Notes: a model not told the origin generated them from the letters alone. Counted from the stretch's first letter, positions 1 through 8,657 are shown. The stretch: DNA of 64,000 bases from JAMXLO01 sp963819855 (GCA_963819855.1 CAWFYC010000021.1:930001-994000); one strand, 5' to 3'. Made by a program: numbers and translations.

Positions 1-228
1 GACCTGGTATTCGCCAACATCCTCGCTCGTCCGCTGTGTCTGATGGCCAGGCAGCTTGCCATCCACTTGAAGCCCGGCGGGGTGGCTATCCTGTCCGGCC
101 TGCTCCGAGGCCAGGCGCGAGGCGTCATCGCTGCCCATATGCGCTGCGGCCTCCGTGTGGAGTCCAGCGTCCAGGTTGGGCCGTGGACAACGCTTACCAT
201 GCGCCGGCCGGATTGGCGCAAGCGCTGA
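1..228 (+). CDS. prmA: Ribosomal protein L11 methyltransferase, C-terminal part
   Basis: The frame is already open at base 1 and ends at a TGA at 228, so only the last 75 residues are present. They start DLVFANILARPL and continue with KPGG and LSGLL. This is the PrmA pattern: the Asn-containing substrate loop of the SAM-dependent methyltransferase fold, then the last strands. PrmA trimethylates lysines of ribosomal protein L11 in the cytoplasm. The SAM-binding glycine loop lies outside the window. The rhodanese gene follows 45 bases later on the same strand. The family call rests on the short conserved block alone. Confidence 0.85.
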   Translation, partial: DLVFANILARPLCLMARQLAIHLKPGGVAILSGLLRGQARGVIAAHMRCGLRVESSVQVGPWTTLTMRRPDWRKR

Positions 229-273
229 CTGTCGGGATAGGATGCGCAGCTGAGAGTTGGGGAGAGACCGCAC

Positions 274-654
274 ATGGCGACCACTTACAAGGAACTGCTG
301 GCAGCGGCTCATGCCGCGGTTCCCAAGATCACGGCCGCCGAGGCGGCCGGTCTGGTTGAGCAGGCAGGCGCACTGATCGTCGACGTGCGCGACGGCACAG
401 AGGTCGCGGCGAGCGGCAAGGCGAAGGGCGCAGTGGCAGTGCCGCGTGGCTCGCTCGAATCGCGCGCCGATCCGGACTCGCCGAACCACAATCCGGCATT
501 CCGCAGGGACCGCCCTATCATCCTGTATTGCGCCGGCGGCGGACGCGCCGCGCTGGCCGGCAAGACGCTGCGCGACATGGGCTTCTCCGATGTCCGCAAC
601 CTTGGCGGCTTCAAGGACTGGGTGGCCGGCGGCGGCGCGGTTGAACCGGGCTAG
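274..654 (+). CDS. Rhodanese-domain sulfurtransferase
   Basis: A 126-residue single-domain protein. The strand IVDVRD (about residues 35-40) and the loop CAGGGRAA, with Cys86 as the probable persulfide-carrying residue, are typical of rhodanese domains, which pass sulfane sulfur to acceptors such as cyanide or thiols. No signal peptide is visible, so it is probably cytoplasmic. GGGGAGAG lies just upstream of the ATG. It sits directly before cysK, so a joint role in sulfur handling is possible, although a hairpin repeat lies between them. The physiological acceptor is unknown. Confidence 0.85.
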   Translation: MATTYKELLAAAHAAVPKITAAEAAGLVEQAGALIVDVRDGTEVAASGKAKGAVAVPRGSLESRADPDSPNHNPAFRRDRPIILYCAGGGRAALAGKTLRDMGFSDVRNLGGFKDWVAGGGAVEPG

Positions 655-698
655 AGCGTTTTCGGCTTGACCGATAACCTCGTGCGATCGCTTCGTTC

Positions 699-725
699 GA
701 TGGGTTTCGCTGCGCTCTACCCATC
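699..725. repeat. Short intergenic hairpin repeat
   Basis: GATGGGT at 699-705 pairs with ACCCATC at 719-725 around a 13-base loop. It lies in the rhodanese-cysK spacer. Hairpins of the form 'tgggtttcgctgcgctcta..ccca' recur between genes in many alphaproteobacterial genomes, which makes a dispersed palindromic repeat more likely than a terminator; there is no T-run. Confidence 0.5.
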
Positions 726-799
726 CTTCCGTCGCGATTCCACTTGGCCTGAAACCGCCCTAACATTGACCGCGGCGGACAATCATCGGGGAGAAGAAC

Positions 800-1855
800 A
801 TGGGACGCAGGTTCGCCAACATCCTTGAGACGGTCGGCAACACGCCGGTCGTGCGTATCAACAAGCTGGCGCCGGACGGCGTGAACCTGTTCGTCAAGAT
901 CGAGGCATTCAATCCGCTGGGTTCGGTGAAGGACCGTCTTGCCCTCGGCGTAATCGAGGCGGCGGAGAAGGACGGCACGCTGAAGCCGGGCCAGACCGTG
1001 ATCGAGGCCACCAGCGGCAACACCGGCATTGGCCTCGCCATGGTCTGCGCGGCGAAGGGCTATCCGCTGGTCGTCACCATGGCCGAACCCTTCAGCGTCG
1101 AGCGGCGCCGACTGATGCGCTTTCTCGGCGCCAAGGTGATCATCACGCCCGCCGCGCTGCGCGGCATGGGCATGGTGACCAAGGCCAATGAACTGGCCGC
1201 GACGCATGGCTGGTTCCTCACCCGCCAGTTCGAGAACGAGGCCAATGCCGATATGCACTCGCGCACGACGGCGCGCGAGATCGTCGAAGACTTCAAGGAC
1301 ACGCAGCTCGACTACTGGGTCACCGGCTACGGCACCGGGGGCACGCTGAAGGGGGTAGCCCGCGTGCTGGCGAAGGAGTTGCCGAACACCAAGATCGTCG
1401 TTTGCGAGCCGACGGACGCGTCGATGCTCAGCAGCGGCGAGGGCCAACAGCGGAATCCGGATGGTTCTCCAGCGACGGCGCATCCTGCGTTCAAGCCGCA
1501 TCCGATGCAGGGCTGGGCGCCGGACTTCATCCCGAAGCTGACCGCCGATGCGGTGGACAGCGGCGCGCTGCACAAGATCCTCCGGATTGCCGGGCCGGAC
1601 GCTTTGCGCTGCAGCAAGGACCTGGCGCAGAAAGAGGGCATCTTCGTAGGCATCACCGCCGGCGCCACGCTCGCCGGTGCGTTGCAGGTCTGCGCCGAAG
1701 CACCGAAGGGCGCGAACGTTCTGGCGATGCTGCCGGATACCGGCGAACGCTATCTCAGTACGCCGCTGTTCGCCGACATTCCCGTGGACATGACCGATGA
1801 GGAGGTGGGGATCTCCAGGTCGACGCCGACGGCACAGATGCCGCCTCCGGCGTAA
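800..1855 (+). CDS. cysK: Cysteine synthase A (O-acetylserine sulfhydrylase)
   Basis: A 351-residue fold-type II PLP enzyme that makes L-cysteine from O-acetylserine and sulfide. Lys44 in GSVKDR is the expected Schiff-base lysine. TSGNTG at 71-76 is the substrate and asparagine loop, and GTGGT is the phosphate-binding glycine loop. It is slightly longer than most CysK proteins because of a proline-rich tail. GGGGAGAAG precedes the ATG. A cystathionine beta-synthase-like or pyridoxal lyase role cannot be fully excluded, since some related enzymes use other beta-substituted substrates. The rhodanese gene upstream fits a sulfur context. Confidence 0.85.
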   Translation: MGRRFANILETVGNTPVVRINKLAPDGVNLFVKIEAFNPLGSVKDRLALGVIEAAEKDGTLKPGQTVIEATSGNTGIGLAMVCAAKGYPLVVTMAEPFSVERRRLMRFLGAKVIITPAALRGMGMVTKANELAATHGWFLTRQFENEANADMHSRTTAREIVEDFKDTQLDYWVTGYGTGGTLKGVARVLAKELPNTKIVVCEPTDASMLSSGEGQQRNPDGSPATAHPAFKPHPMQGWAPDFIPKLTADAVDSGALHKILRIAGPDALRCSKDLAQKEGIFVGITAGATLAGALQVCAEAPKGANVLAMLPDTGERYLSTPLFADIPVDMTDEEVGISRSTPTAQMPPPA

Positions 1856-1859
1856 CCGG

Positions 1860-2882
1860 TCAGGCGGGATCCGCCCCCACCCGCACCAGCAGCTTGCCGA
1901 AATTGCGCCCGCCGAGCATGCCAGCCAGCGCGTCGGGCGCATTCTCGAGCCCGTCGTGCACATCCTCGCGATAGACCAGGTTGCCATCGGCCACCCAGGG
2001 CGCGGCCAGCTTGCGCCATTCCGCCAGCTTCTCCGGCTTGTCGGAAACGATGAACCCCTGGATCGTCACGCGTTTGCCGACAACGAAGCCCAGGTTGGGA
2101 CCTGGCGGGAACTCGGCTTCGTTGTACTGCGAGACCATCCCGCACATCGCCACGCGCGCGAACGGGTTGAGCAGATCGAACACCGCCGCCTGCACGTCGC
2201 CGCCGACATTCTCGAAATACGCGTCGATGCCATTCGGGCAGGACGCCGCCAGCTCGCGCCGCAGATCGAGCGAGCGATGGTCGACGCAATCATCGAACCC
2301 CAGGCTGTCCTGTACCCAAAGGCACTTCTCAGCCCCACCGGCCACCCCGACAACCCGCGCACCCGCCCGCTTGGCCAGTTGACCGGCCACCGATCCCACG
2401 GCGCCGGAAGCGGCGGAGATCACCACGGTCTCGCCCTTTTGCGGCTGGCAGATTTCGGTCACGCCGCGATATGCCGTTGCTCCCGGCATGCCGAGCACGC
2501 CGAGGTATGCCGATAGCGGCGCGCCGTGGCGGCTCAGCTTGTTCAGTCGCTCGCCTGACGTCACACAATGGGTCTGCCAGCCGCGCGCACCCACCGCCAC
2601 GTCGCCGGCCACATAGTCCGCATGTGCCGAGGCGATTACCTCTCCCACGGTCTCACCGGTCATCACCTCGCCGGGGTTGATCGGTTGCGCGTAGGTCTGC
2701 TGTTCGCGCAGTCGGCCGCGCATATACGGATCGATCGACAGCCAGATCGTGCGGGTAACCACTTCGCCGGCGGCTGGCTGCGGGACGACATCCTCACGGA
2801 GCTCGAAATCCTCGCGGCTTGGGGCGCCGTCCGGGCGGCGTTTCAGTACCACCGAGCGGCAGATTGGCGCATTCTGGCTCAT
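1860..2882 (-). CDS. NADP-dependent zinc-free medium-chain oxidoreductase (CurA-like)
   Basis: 340 residues if the start is the ATG at 2882, which has GGAG eight bases upstream; an in-frame extension to 2981 has no similar support. The N-terminal segment with IDPYMRGR and the nucleotide-binding loop SGAVGSVAGQ match the MDR subfamily of NADP-dependent alkenal/one oxidoreductases and CurA-type curcumin reductases, which reduce activated C=C bonds and lack the catalytic zinc ligands. Convergent with cysK, the stop codons lying 4 bases apart. The natural substrate is not evident; a general detoxification role for enals is a family-level guess. Confidence 0.8.
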   Translation of the reverse strand: MSQNAPICRSVVLKRRPDGAPSREDFELREDVVPQPAAGEVVTRTIWLSIDPYMRGRLREQQTYAQPINPGEVMTGETVGEVIASAHADYVAGDVAVGARGWQTHCVTSGERLNKLSRHGAPLSAYLGVLGMPGATAYRGVTEICQPQKGETVVISAASGAVGSVAGQLAKRAGARVVGVAGGAEKCLWVQDSLGFDDCVDHRSLDLRRELAASCPNGIDAYFENVGGDVQAAVFDLLNPFARVAMCGMVSQYNEAEFPPGPNLGFVVGKRVTIQGFIVSDKPEKLAEWRKLAAPWVADGNLVYREDVHDGLENAPDALAGMLGGRNFGKLLVRVGADPA

Positions 2883-3026
2883 CGCAGGCTCCATAATCCT
2901 GATGGGCAATGCGCGATATTGCGCCATGCGGGCGTGCGCGTCGATTTCCGTACGGAGATTTCCGAATTTCGCCGGACGCACAGCGTGTGCTTCATTGCCG
3001 TGGTGCCCCCGATCGGAGTTCGCACG

Positions 3027-3158
3027 ATGCGTCAGTTCAATGCTACTCGCTCCGTCGCAATCGCCCGCCGGTCCGATGACATTCAGCCGACGGCGGTCTT
3101 CGGCGCGATCGGCATGATCGCAACGTTGATGCTGATGTGGATCGGCCTGATCCTATAG
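3027..3158 (+). CDS. Small single-pass membrane protein (hypothetical)
   Basis: A 43-residue frame with ATG at 3027 and GGAG nine bases upstream. Its C-terminal half, about TAVFGAIGMIATLMLMWIGL, is one clear hydrophobic helix; the N-terminus is basic (several Arg), which predicts an N-in orientation. It lies between two genes on the opposite strand and is not antisense to either. No family is recognised. The ribosome-binding site and clean hydrophobic segment support it, but a chance frame is possible. Confidence 0.45.
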   Translation: MRQFNATRSVAIARRSDDIQPTAVFGAIGMIATLMLMWIGLIL

Positions 3159-3162
3159 GCCG

Positions 3163-4224
3163 TCAGGCCGCCTCGGATCGCAGCACCAACCGCCCTGTCA
3201 CCTTGCCATCGCGCAGCCGCATCAGCGCGTCGTTGGCCTGGCTTTGCGGCACCGTCGCGACAGGCAACGCCGGCAGTGTTCCATCCTGCGCCAGCTTCAC
3301 CAGCTCGCGCAGTTCCTTCGGATTGCCGACATAGGTTCCCTGCACCGTTAACGCGCGGATCGCCATCAGCGGCAGCGGCAGCGTAAGCTCGCCACCGAAC
3401 AGGCCGACCTGGATCAGCTTGCCGCCCTTGCGCAGCGCTTCGAAGGCAAAGCGCGCGGTCTGCGTGCCGTTCACAAGATCGATTACTGCCAGCACGGGAC
3501 CGCCGGCCGCATCGATGATGCGCTTCGTCACTCCGTCGCCGCTGCCATCGACCACCTTGTGTGCGCCGGCCTTCACTGCGGCCTCGCGCTTCTCGGCGCT
3601 GATGTCGACCACCACGATGTGCCGGTGCTTCATCGCGCACAGTACGGCGATCGCGTTCAGTCCGAGACCGCCGGCGCCGACCACGACGATGGCTTCGTCC
3701 GGCGGAATCGGCATCACTTTGCGAATCGCGGAATATACCGTGATGCCGGAACAGGCATAGGTGGCCGCCACAGCCGGATCCAGTGTGCCGGGATCCACCA
3801 GATGACGTGGATGCGGCGCGATCACGTGGGTGCCGTAACCGCCGTTGGCATAGACGCCGAGACTGCGCGGCGTGAGGCACATGTTGTCCTCCTCGGCCAG
3901 ACATTTCTCGCAGGTGCCGCAACCGAGCCAGGGGAACACGATGCGCAGGTCGCCGACCTTCACGCCCTCGGCATTGGGTCCGAGCCTGGCGACACGGCCG
4001 ACGATTTCGTGGCCCATGGCAAGTGGAAGCACGACGCCGCGATCCTTCAACGACATCCGCTTGCCGCCGCCGATATCGTAATAGCCTTCCCAGATATGCA
4101 GGTCAGAGTGACAGACGCCGCAATGCGTCACTTCGACCAACACCTCGGTACCCTTGGGTTCGGGCGTCGGCAGTTCGAGTTCCTGCAACGGCTTGCCATT
4201 CTCGATCACGGCCCAGGCGCGCAT
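3163..4224 (-). CDS. Zinc-dependent alcohol dehydrogenase
   Basis: A 353-residue medium-chain dehydrogenase. Cys35/Cys38 in HCGVCHSD and His72-Glu73 in GHE form the catalytic zinc site. Cys102, Cys105, Cys108 and Cys116 (GCGTCEKC..C) form the structural zinc lobe. GAGGLG is the Rossmann nucleotide loop. It oxidises an alcohol or reduces an aldehyde with NAD(P); the substrate is not fixed by sequence. AGGAG lies in front of the ATG. It is co-directional with the dioxygenase-like gene upstream (55 bases between them), so the two may be co-transcribed. Confidence 0.85.
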   Translation of the reverse strand: MRAWAVIENGKPLQELELPTPEPKGTEVLVEVTHCGVCHSDLHIWEGYYDIGGGKRMSLKDRGVVLPLAMGHEIVGRVARLGPNAEGVKVGDLRIVFPWLGCGTCEKCLAEEDNMCLTPRSLGVYANGGYGTHVIAPHPRHLVDPGTLDPAVAATYACSGITVYSAIRKVMPIPPDEAIVVVGAGGLGLNAIAVLCAMKHRHIVVVDISAEKREAAVKAGAHKVVDGSGDGVTKRIIDAAGGPVLAVIDLVNGTQTARFAFEALRKGGKLIQVGLFGGELTLPLPLMAIRALTVQGTYVGNPKELRELVKLAQDGTLPALPVATVPQSQANDALMRLRDGKVTGRLVLRSEAA

Positions 4225-4278
4225 GTAGGGATCTCCTGTATCGGCTGAGGGATGGAATAAGCCGGCAGTGCAGCGTGG

Positions 4279-5280
4279 TCAGTTCGCCTCCCTGGCAGCG
4301 TCCCACCAAGGGCAGACCCCCCGCATTGGCTGATAGTTGCCGGCGATCACCTGCACGGGTTCGCGCATGCCGTCGCGCGCCGCCTTCAGCCGCATCTCAC
4401 GCGCCTGCGCGCGCTGTTCGTCCGGCAGCCAGGTGCGGTCGTGGCCCCACAGGCTCGGGCCGACGGTCACTTCGGTTGCCTGCCAACTTCCGGGTGTCAC
4501 GTTCTTCCCGCCCCAACCGTATTCCAGCATAAAGCCGGACGGCGACTTCAGATAATACGACGTCACGCAGTCGTTCGGATGTCGACCCAGCGTGGTGGCA
4601 ATCCGCTCAAACTCGCGCAGCGCAATGTCGTAGCCCTGCCCCACATCGTCCAACGAATACAGTTCCACCATCAGATGATGCAGGTCCTGCTTTCCGGTCT
4701 CGATCAGGGCCACGGTATGATGGCGCGAATTGACGTGCAGGAAGTAGGCGCGGAACGGCGTCAGGATGTAGTCGCTCACGCCGAAGCCCAGCACGTCGCG
4801 ATAGAAGCCGAGCAGGTCGTCGATGTTCTTCACGTGGAACACGGCGTGGCCCATGCCCAGCGGCCCGGTGCGAAAGCCGGAGATCGAACGACCAGGCCGG
4901 AATGGTGCGTCGGCGACCGCGGCACCCCAGAACGCCTCCAGCCGATTGCCACCTGGATCGGCGAAGCTGATCAGCGCACGTACGCAACGCTGATCCGCCA
5001 ACGCCGCCGGCTCCTGCCGCACCAGCACGGCGTGCGCCTCCAGCCGTGCCGCCAGCCCATCGAGCGCTGCCGCGTCCGCCACCTCGAAGCCGAAATAGCG
5101 TTCCCCGTCGGCCAGGGAGCGATCGACCACCAGCCGCTGGCTGCGGTCGTCCATGCGGAAGGCACGGCAGGCGTTGCCGCGTTCGACCATCTGCATGCCG
5201 AGCCAGTTGGTGGCGAAATCCGTCCAGTCGGTCAGGTCAGACGCGCCGATCCCGACATAGCCGAGTGCCTGCACTTCCAT
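4279..5280 (-). CDS. Extradiol-dioxygenase-type VOC protein (BphC-like)
   Basis: 333 residues from the ATG at 5280, which has GGAGGG just upstream; an upstream in-frame ATG at 5343 lacks this. Two vicinal-oxygen-chelate modules are visible. The second has GMGHAVFHVKN (metal His), HHTVALIE (second His) and EYGW (Glu ligand), the His-His-Glu iron triad of type I extradiol dioxygenases such as 2,3-dihydroxybiphenyl 1,2-dioxygenase. It should open the ring of a catechol-type substrate using Fe(II) and O2. No further aromatic ring-cleavage genes lie next to it, so the substrate is open. Confidence 0.75.
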   Translation of the reverse strand: MEVQALGYVGIGASDLTDWTDFATNWLGMQMVERGNACRAFRMDDRSQRLVVDRSLADGERYFGFEVADAAALDGLAARLEAHAVLVRQEPAALADQRCVRALISFADPGGNRLEAFWGAAVADAPFRPGRSISGFRTGPLGMGHAVFHVKNIDDLLGFYRDVLGFGVSDYILTPFRAYFLHVNSRHHTVALIETGKQDLHHLMVELYSLDDVGQGYDIALREFERIATTLGRHPNDCVTSYYLKSPSGFMLEYGWGGKNVTPGSWQATEVTVGPSLWGHDRTWLPDEQRAQAREMRLKAARDGMREPVQVIAGNYQPMRGVCPWWDAAREAN

Positions 5281-5421
5281 CTTGGTGCCCTCCAGGTCGG
5301 CCCGTAGCATAGCTGAAGGGTACGGCAGCCAGGAATATGGCAAGGCGCGACGCGGCGCACCGTGCCCGCCATCAGCGCGGTCAGCTGCCCCGCAGCATAT
5401 CGATGCGATCCTCCCGCCGGT

Positions 5422-5934
5422 TCATCCAGTGGCAGACGATGGCATCCGTGGCCTGTTCCGTGGCCCCACCCGCCCACGCGGTGTTTCGAGGAGCTTTTTC
5501 AGCAGCAGCGACGCACCTTCCGGCTGGTGCCCCGCTGCGACCAGCCCGCCCTCGACGTCCGGTGCACCGCCATGCACGAGGCTGCGCACAGCCTGACACC
5601 CGTGACGCTTTGCCAGACCGTCCAGTTCCTCGACCAGTGCGGCCAGGACGGCCGCCGGCTCGAGCAGGTCAACGGCGACAAAATGGTCCGCGATCAGCAC
5701 CTTGCCCAGTTTCAGATCGCTCTCGACTCGATAGCAGAACAATCCGCATGGGAATGCCCTGCCTTCGCGACGCGCCGCAACGATCCCGCATTGCCCGCTG
5801 CGGCGAAGGCCGGTGAGCTGCCGGGAGAAGCGGAGCCAAGTGTACAGGTCAAGTGTGGGGAATGCCTCCCGCACCAGCGGATAGACCGACCGGATCTGAT
5901 CGCGTGACAGCACCTCAATGATGAAATCCGCCAT
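5422..5934 (-). CDS. GNAT-like hypothetical protein
   Basis: 170 residues. The alternating strands and helices, with LIADHFVAVDLL in the middle and helices rich in Leu/Ala, suggest an acetyltransferase (GNAT) fold, but a full acetyl-CoA loop (Q/RxxGxG/A) is not clear, so the family call is tentative. The C-terminus is basic and low in complexity. The gene is divergent from the fnr-like gene and a perfect Fnr box lies 59 bases upstream of its start, which could place it under oxygen control. Confidence 0.5.
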   Translation of the reverse strand: MADFIIEVLSRDQIRSVYPLVREAFPTLDLYTWLRFSRQLTGLRRSGQCGIVAARREGRAFPCGLFCYRVESDLKLGKVLIADHFVAVDLLEPAAVLAALVEELDGLAKRHGCQAVRSLVHGGAPDVEGGLVAAGHQPEGASLLLKKLLETPRGRVGPRNRPRMPSSATG

Positions 5935-5992
5935 GATGCGCCTGCCATGTCCGTGAGATGGCGAGCTTGCCTCAAGGTGTGGTCGCGGATCG

Positions 5993-6006
5993 TTGACCTA
6001 GATCAA
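5993..6006. promoter_or_regulatory. Fnr/FixK anaerobox
   Basis: TTGACCTAGATCAA matches the Fnr/FixK consensus TTGAT-N4-ATCAA, with intact TTGA and TCAA half-sites. It lies in the 170-base divergent region, 59 bases before the GNAT-like start and 99 bases before the fnr-like start. Known Fnr homologues often autoregulate through such sites; here that is inferred. Confidence 0.75.
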
Positions 6007-6104
6007 TGCGCGTGCAGGCAGCTCGACTTTTAACGCTTGGTGGCGAACATGGCACCATGACGGTCTTCCGAATGATGTGTGTCGGGGCCGCGCGGATGGA
6101 GTAG

Positions 6105-6845
6105 ATGATGGCATCGCAGTTTGCACGTCCGCATCTTCTCGATCCGCGCAGTGCCGTCGATCCATGCACTGTTTGCGAGGCGCGCCCGCTCAGCGTGTGC
6201 AACGCCATCCCCGATGCGGACCTCGCCCGGCTCGCGACCATCGCGGTGGTGACGGAGGTGTCCGCCGGGCAATGCTTCATCGGCGAGGGTGAACCGGCCA
6301 ACAGCTTCTTCAATGTCACCGCCGGCACCGCCAAGTTGTTCAAGCTGCTGCCCGACGGGCGACGGCAGATCACTGGATTCGTCACCACTGGCCATTTTCT
6401 CGGCCTCGCGGTCTCCGATACCTACGCCTTCGGCGCCGAGGCGATCGAGCGTGTGCGTTACTGCCGGTTCCCACGCGCGAAGCTGCGCGCCCTGCTGGAT
6501 GACTTCCCGTTGATGGAGAAGCGCCTGCTCGAGGTCGCCGCCAATGAGCTGGTGGCGGCGCAGGAGCAGATGCTGTTGCTGGGACGCAAGACGGCGCGCG
6601 AACGGCTGGCTTCGTTCCTGGTGACGCAGAGCCGCCAAGGGATGTCATGCGGCCATTTGCGCCAGCGGTTCAGGCTGCCGATGACGCGCAGCGACATCGC
6701 CGACTACCTCGGACTGACGATTGAGACGGTCAGCCGCACGCTCACGCGGCTGCGCGCCGAGGGGTTGATCACCATCATGTCGCAGAGCGAGCTGGCGCTC
6801 CGTGACCCTGTCGCGCTGGAGGGGCTGGCGGGCGGCCTGCGCTGA
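6105..6845 (+). CDS. fnr: Fnr-type oxygen-responsive transcriptional regulator (Crp/Fnr family)
   Basis: 246 residues. Cys21, Cys24 and Cys32 (C-x2-C-x7-C) plus Cys120 give the four-cysteine pattern that holds the [4Fe-4S] oxygen sensor in Fnr/FnrN proteins. A cyclic-nucleotide-like beta-roll (about 45-140), a dimer helix and a C-terminal winged helix follow. The recognition helix ETVSRTLTRL has the Glu-x2-Ser-Arg residues that read TTGA half-sites. GGAG precedes the ATG pair at 6105/6108. An anaerobox 99 bases upstream suggests autoregulation. It should switch on micro- or anaerobic genes when oxygen falls. Confidence 0.88.
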   Translation: MMASQFARPHLLDPRSAVDPCTVCEARPLSVCNAIPDADLARLATIAVVTEVSAGQCFIGEGEPANSFFNVTAGTAKLFKLLPDGRRQITGFVTTGHFLGLAVSDTYAFGAEAIERVRYCRFPRAKLRALLDDFPLMEKRLLEVAANELVAAQEQMLLLGRKTARERLASFLVTQSRQGMSCGHLRQRFRLPMTRSDIADYLGLTIETVSRTLTRLRAEGLITIMSQSELALRDPVALEGLAGGLR

Positions 6846-6861
6846 GCAGCGAGGCCGGGTC

Positions 6862-6944
6862 TGCGCGAGGCCGGACTCGAACCGGCAAGGAGTTGCCTCC
6901 GGGGGTTTTTGAGACCCCTGCGGTTACCATTTCGCCACTCGCGC
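6862..6944 (-). tRNA. tRNA-Leu (CAA)
   Basis: Read on the minus strand, GCGCGAG (6944-6938) pairs with CTCGCGC (6869-6863), discriminator A at 6862. The anticodon loop is CTCAAAA, giving anticodon CAA. A long variable arm typical of type II (Leu) tRNA and a GGTTCGAGTCC T-arm are present. CCA is not encoded. Confidence 0.93.
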
Positions 6945-6957
6945 GTCGCGGCGGAAC

Positions 6958-7851
6958 CTAGGCCATCGGCACGACCGGCCGCAACCGGCTCGGCACGAAG
7001 CTGGAGGACTCGGCGAATGGCGCGCCCTTGGGCACCGTACAGCCTGCATAGGCGCCATCCGCGTCGTGGTACAGCTCGCGGTGCGCCGCCAGCGAGGTCC
7101 ATTCCAGGCCGACCTGATGGTAGTGGAACTGGAGCGCCCGGCGGCGGCGGTCAGAACGGTTGGCCGCGGTGTAGTGGTGGGTCAGGCTGTGGAAGACCAA
7201 TACATCGCCCGGATCCATCGGCACGGCCACGCGGTCCTCCAGCCGAACCAGGTCGGGTCGGATGGTGCAAAGGTTGATATCCTCGGCCGGTACGTGTGGG
7301 ACGGGCCCGCCGAGATGAGAACCCGGGATCACCTCCATGCAGCCATTTTCGCGTGTCGCCGGATCGAGCGCGATCCAGACCCCGAACATCAGGTTGGGGT
7401 CGCTGCCCCGAAAATAGGCAGCGTCCTGGTGCCAGGGCTTCTCGCCGCTGATTTTCGGCGGTTTCACCAGCGCCATCTCCTGCATCAGCACCCGCCCCTG
7501 TCCCATCAGTGCGTCGAGCACCGTATGCAGACGCGCCGACATCGCTGCGCGGAGCAGCGCTGGCGAGGTGTCTGTGAAGTCACCGAACTTGCGGATCAGG
7601 TCGGCGCGGGTCGCGCCGGTGGCAGTGGCAGTATCGGCGGCCGGTTCCAGTGCGATGAAGGCGCCGCTGCCCGGGCGCTGATCTGGCGCCAGCCCAGGAT
7701 CGGCGGCGAGACGTGCCAGGGCAGCTAAACAGGCCTCGACGTGATCTTGCGACAAAACCTGACGCAGCACCAAATAGCCCTCGCGGCGGTATCGGCCCAT
7801 GGGGTCCAGATCAACGCCCGCTGCCACTTCCTGCTCCACATGGGCGTCCAT
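6958..7851 (-). CDS. Phytanoyl-CoA dioxygenase (PhyH) family protein
   Basis: 297 residues from the ATG at 7851, which has GGAAGGA upstream; the frame opens further to 7977 without such a site. The Fe(II)/2-oxoglutarate facial triad is visible as His141 and Asp143 in WHQDAAYF, and a later His in VFHSLTHHYTAANRS (His221 or His225); Arg about 240 would bind 2-oxoglutarate. Family members hydroxylate or otherwise oxidise diverse small molecules; the substrate here is unknown. It stands alone between tRNA-Leu and tRNA-Asn. Confidence 0.82.
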   Translation of the reverse strand: MDAHVEQEVAAGVDLDPMGRYRREGYLVLRQVLSQDHVEACLAALARLAADPGLAPDQRPGSGAFIALEPAADTATATGATRADLIRKFGDFTDTSPALLRAAMSARLHTVLDALMGQGRVLMQEMALVKPPKISGEKPWHQDAAYFRGSDPNLMFGVWIALDPATRENGCMEVIPGSHLGGPVPHVPAEDINLCTIRPDLVRLEDRVAVPMDPGDVLVFHSLTHHYTAANRSDRRRRALQFHYHQVGLEWTSLAAHRELYHDADGAYAGCTVPKGAPFAESSSFVPSRLRPVVPMA

Positions 7852-7980
7852 CCGTTCTGTCCTTCCGAGCCGAGAGAACAGGATGCCATGACGGTCCGAA
7901 TGCGCCCAGGGCAGATCGTGGTCCGTGCAGTTGCGTTGACCCATCCATGCCAGCCGACTAGATACGCGCTCTGTCACTGG

Positions 7981-8055
7981 TCGGGCGTAGCTCAGCGGTA
8001 GAGCAATCGGCTGTTAACCGATTGGTCGTAGGTTCGAATCCTACCGCCCGAGCCA
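7981..8055 (+). tRNA. tRNA-Asn (GTT)
   Basis: TCGGGCG at 7981 pairs with CGCCCGA at 8045-8051; discriminator G and an encoded CCA follow. The anticodon loop CTGTTAA gives GTT, and GGTTCGAATCC is the T-arm. Confidence 0.97.
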
Positions 8056-8235
8056 CATTTGCAATCACCCCACGTTAGGCTGGTCGGGGTCGTTTCAGCC
8101 GGCTTGGAAGCCGTAACGCACAGATTTGCGCAGCTAGACCGGTAAGGCGCGAAAATTGCTTGCGGCTATCGGCTGGCAGAATATGTCGCCGGAATGCAGG
8201 CAGGCAATCAACGTCACGCGGACGGGGATTGCAGC

Positions 8236-8568
8236 ATGTCGCCCTGGCGGCCTTCGGGGAAGTGCTGGATGGTTGCAGTTTGGTGGCTGGTGCTAATCGT
8301 TGGACTTGCAATGGCAATCCCAACTTCAGCGAGCCCGTGCAACTTCGCGGGTAAGGCCGATCGTATGATCGATGGAGTGCCACAGCTCGCGCCTGACCAG
8401 TTCGCCGGCTGGCTCCCGGCAGAAGATGGTGTGCAGCATGGTTCCGGGCTGGACGGAATTGGCCTTCTGTCCGCGTCACCGGGCTTGTTCATCGCTATCC
8501 CAGCCATTCCACCTCCGGAGGGTGAGGAGGACTTCCTTAATTGGCTCAACGATGACTGGCTCCCGTAG
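8236..8568 (+). CDS. Possible small exported protein
   Basis: 110 residues if read from the ATG at 8236. A basic N-terminus (Arg, Lys), a hydrophobic stretch WMVAVWWLVLIVGLAMA and the sequence TSASP resemble a signal peptide with cleavage near AxA. The rest is acidic and proline-rich and ends in LNWLNDDWLP. No family is recognised and the ribosome-binding site is weak. The frame opens further upstream to 8194. No better candidate exists in the roughly 650 bases between tRNA-Asn and 8705. Confidence 0.35.
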   Translation: MSPWRPSGKCWMVAVWWLVLIVGLAMAIPTSASPCNFAGKADRMIDGVPQLAPDQFAGWLPAEDGVQHGSGLDGIGLLSASPGLFIAIPAIPPPEGEEDFLNWLNDDWLP

Positions 8569-8657
8569 GGTGTGGGCAACCATCCGTGAGCGTTTCGATC
8601 CGGGTTAACACACGAGCCGCCAATCTGGTGGCGCCTACCATACCGAAGGGGTGAAAT

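Noticed and set aside
655..799. A riboswitch or T-box upstream of cysK
   Set aside because: Only a simple hairpin repeat is present; no conserved SAM-riboswitch or other aptamer pattern is visible.
611..1987. 458-residue open frame on the minus strand over cysK
   Set aside because: Low-complexity Arg/Ala-rich translation, antisense to a gene with clear catalytic motifs; typical of GC-rich DNA.
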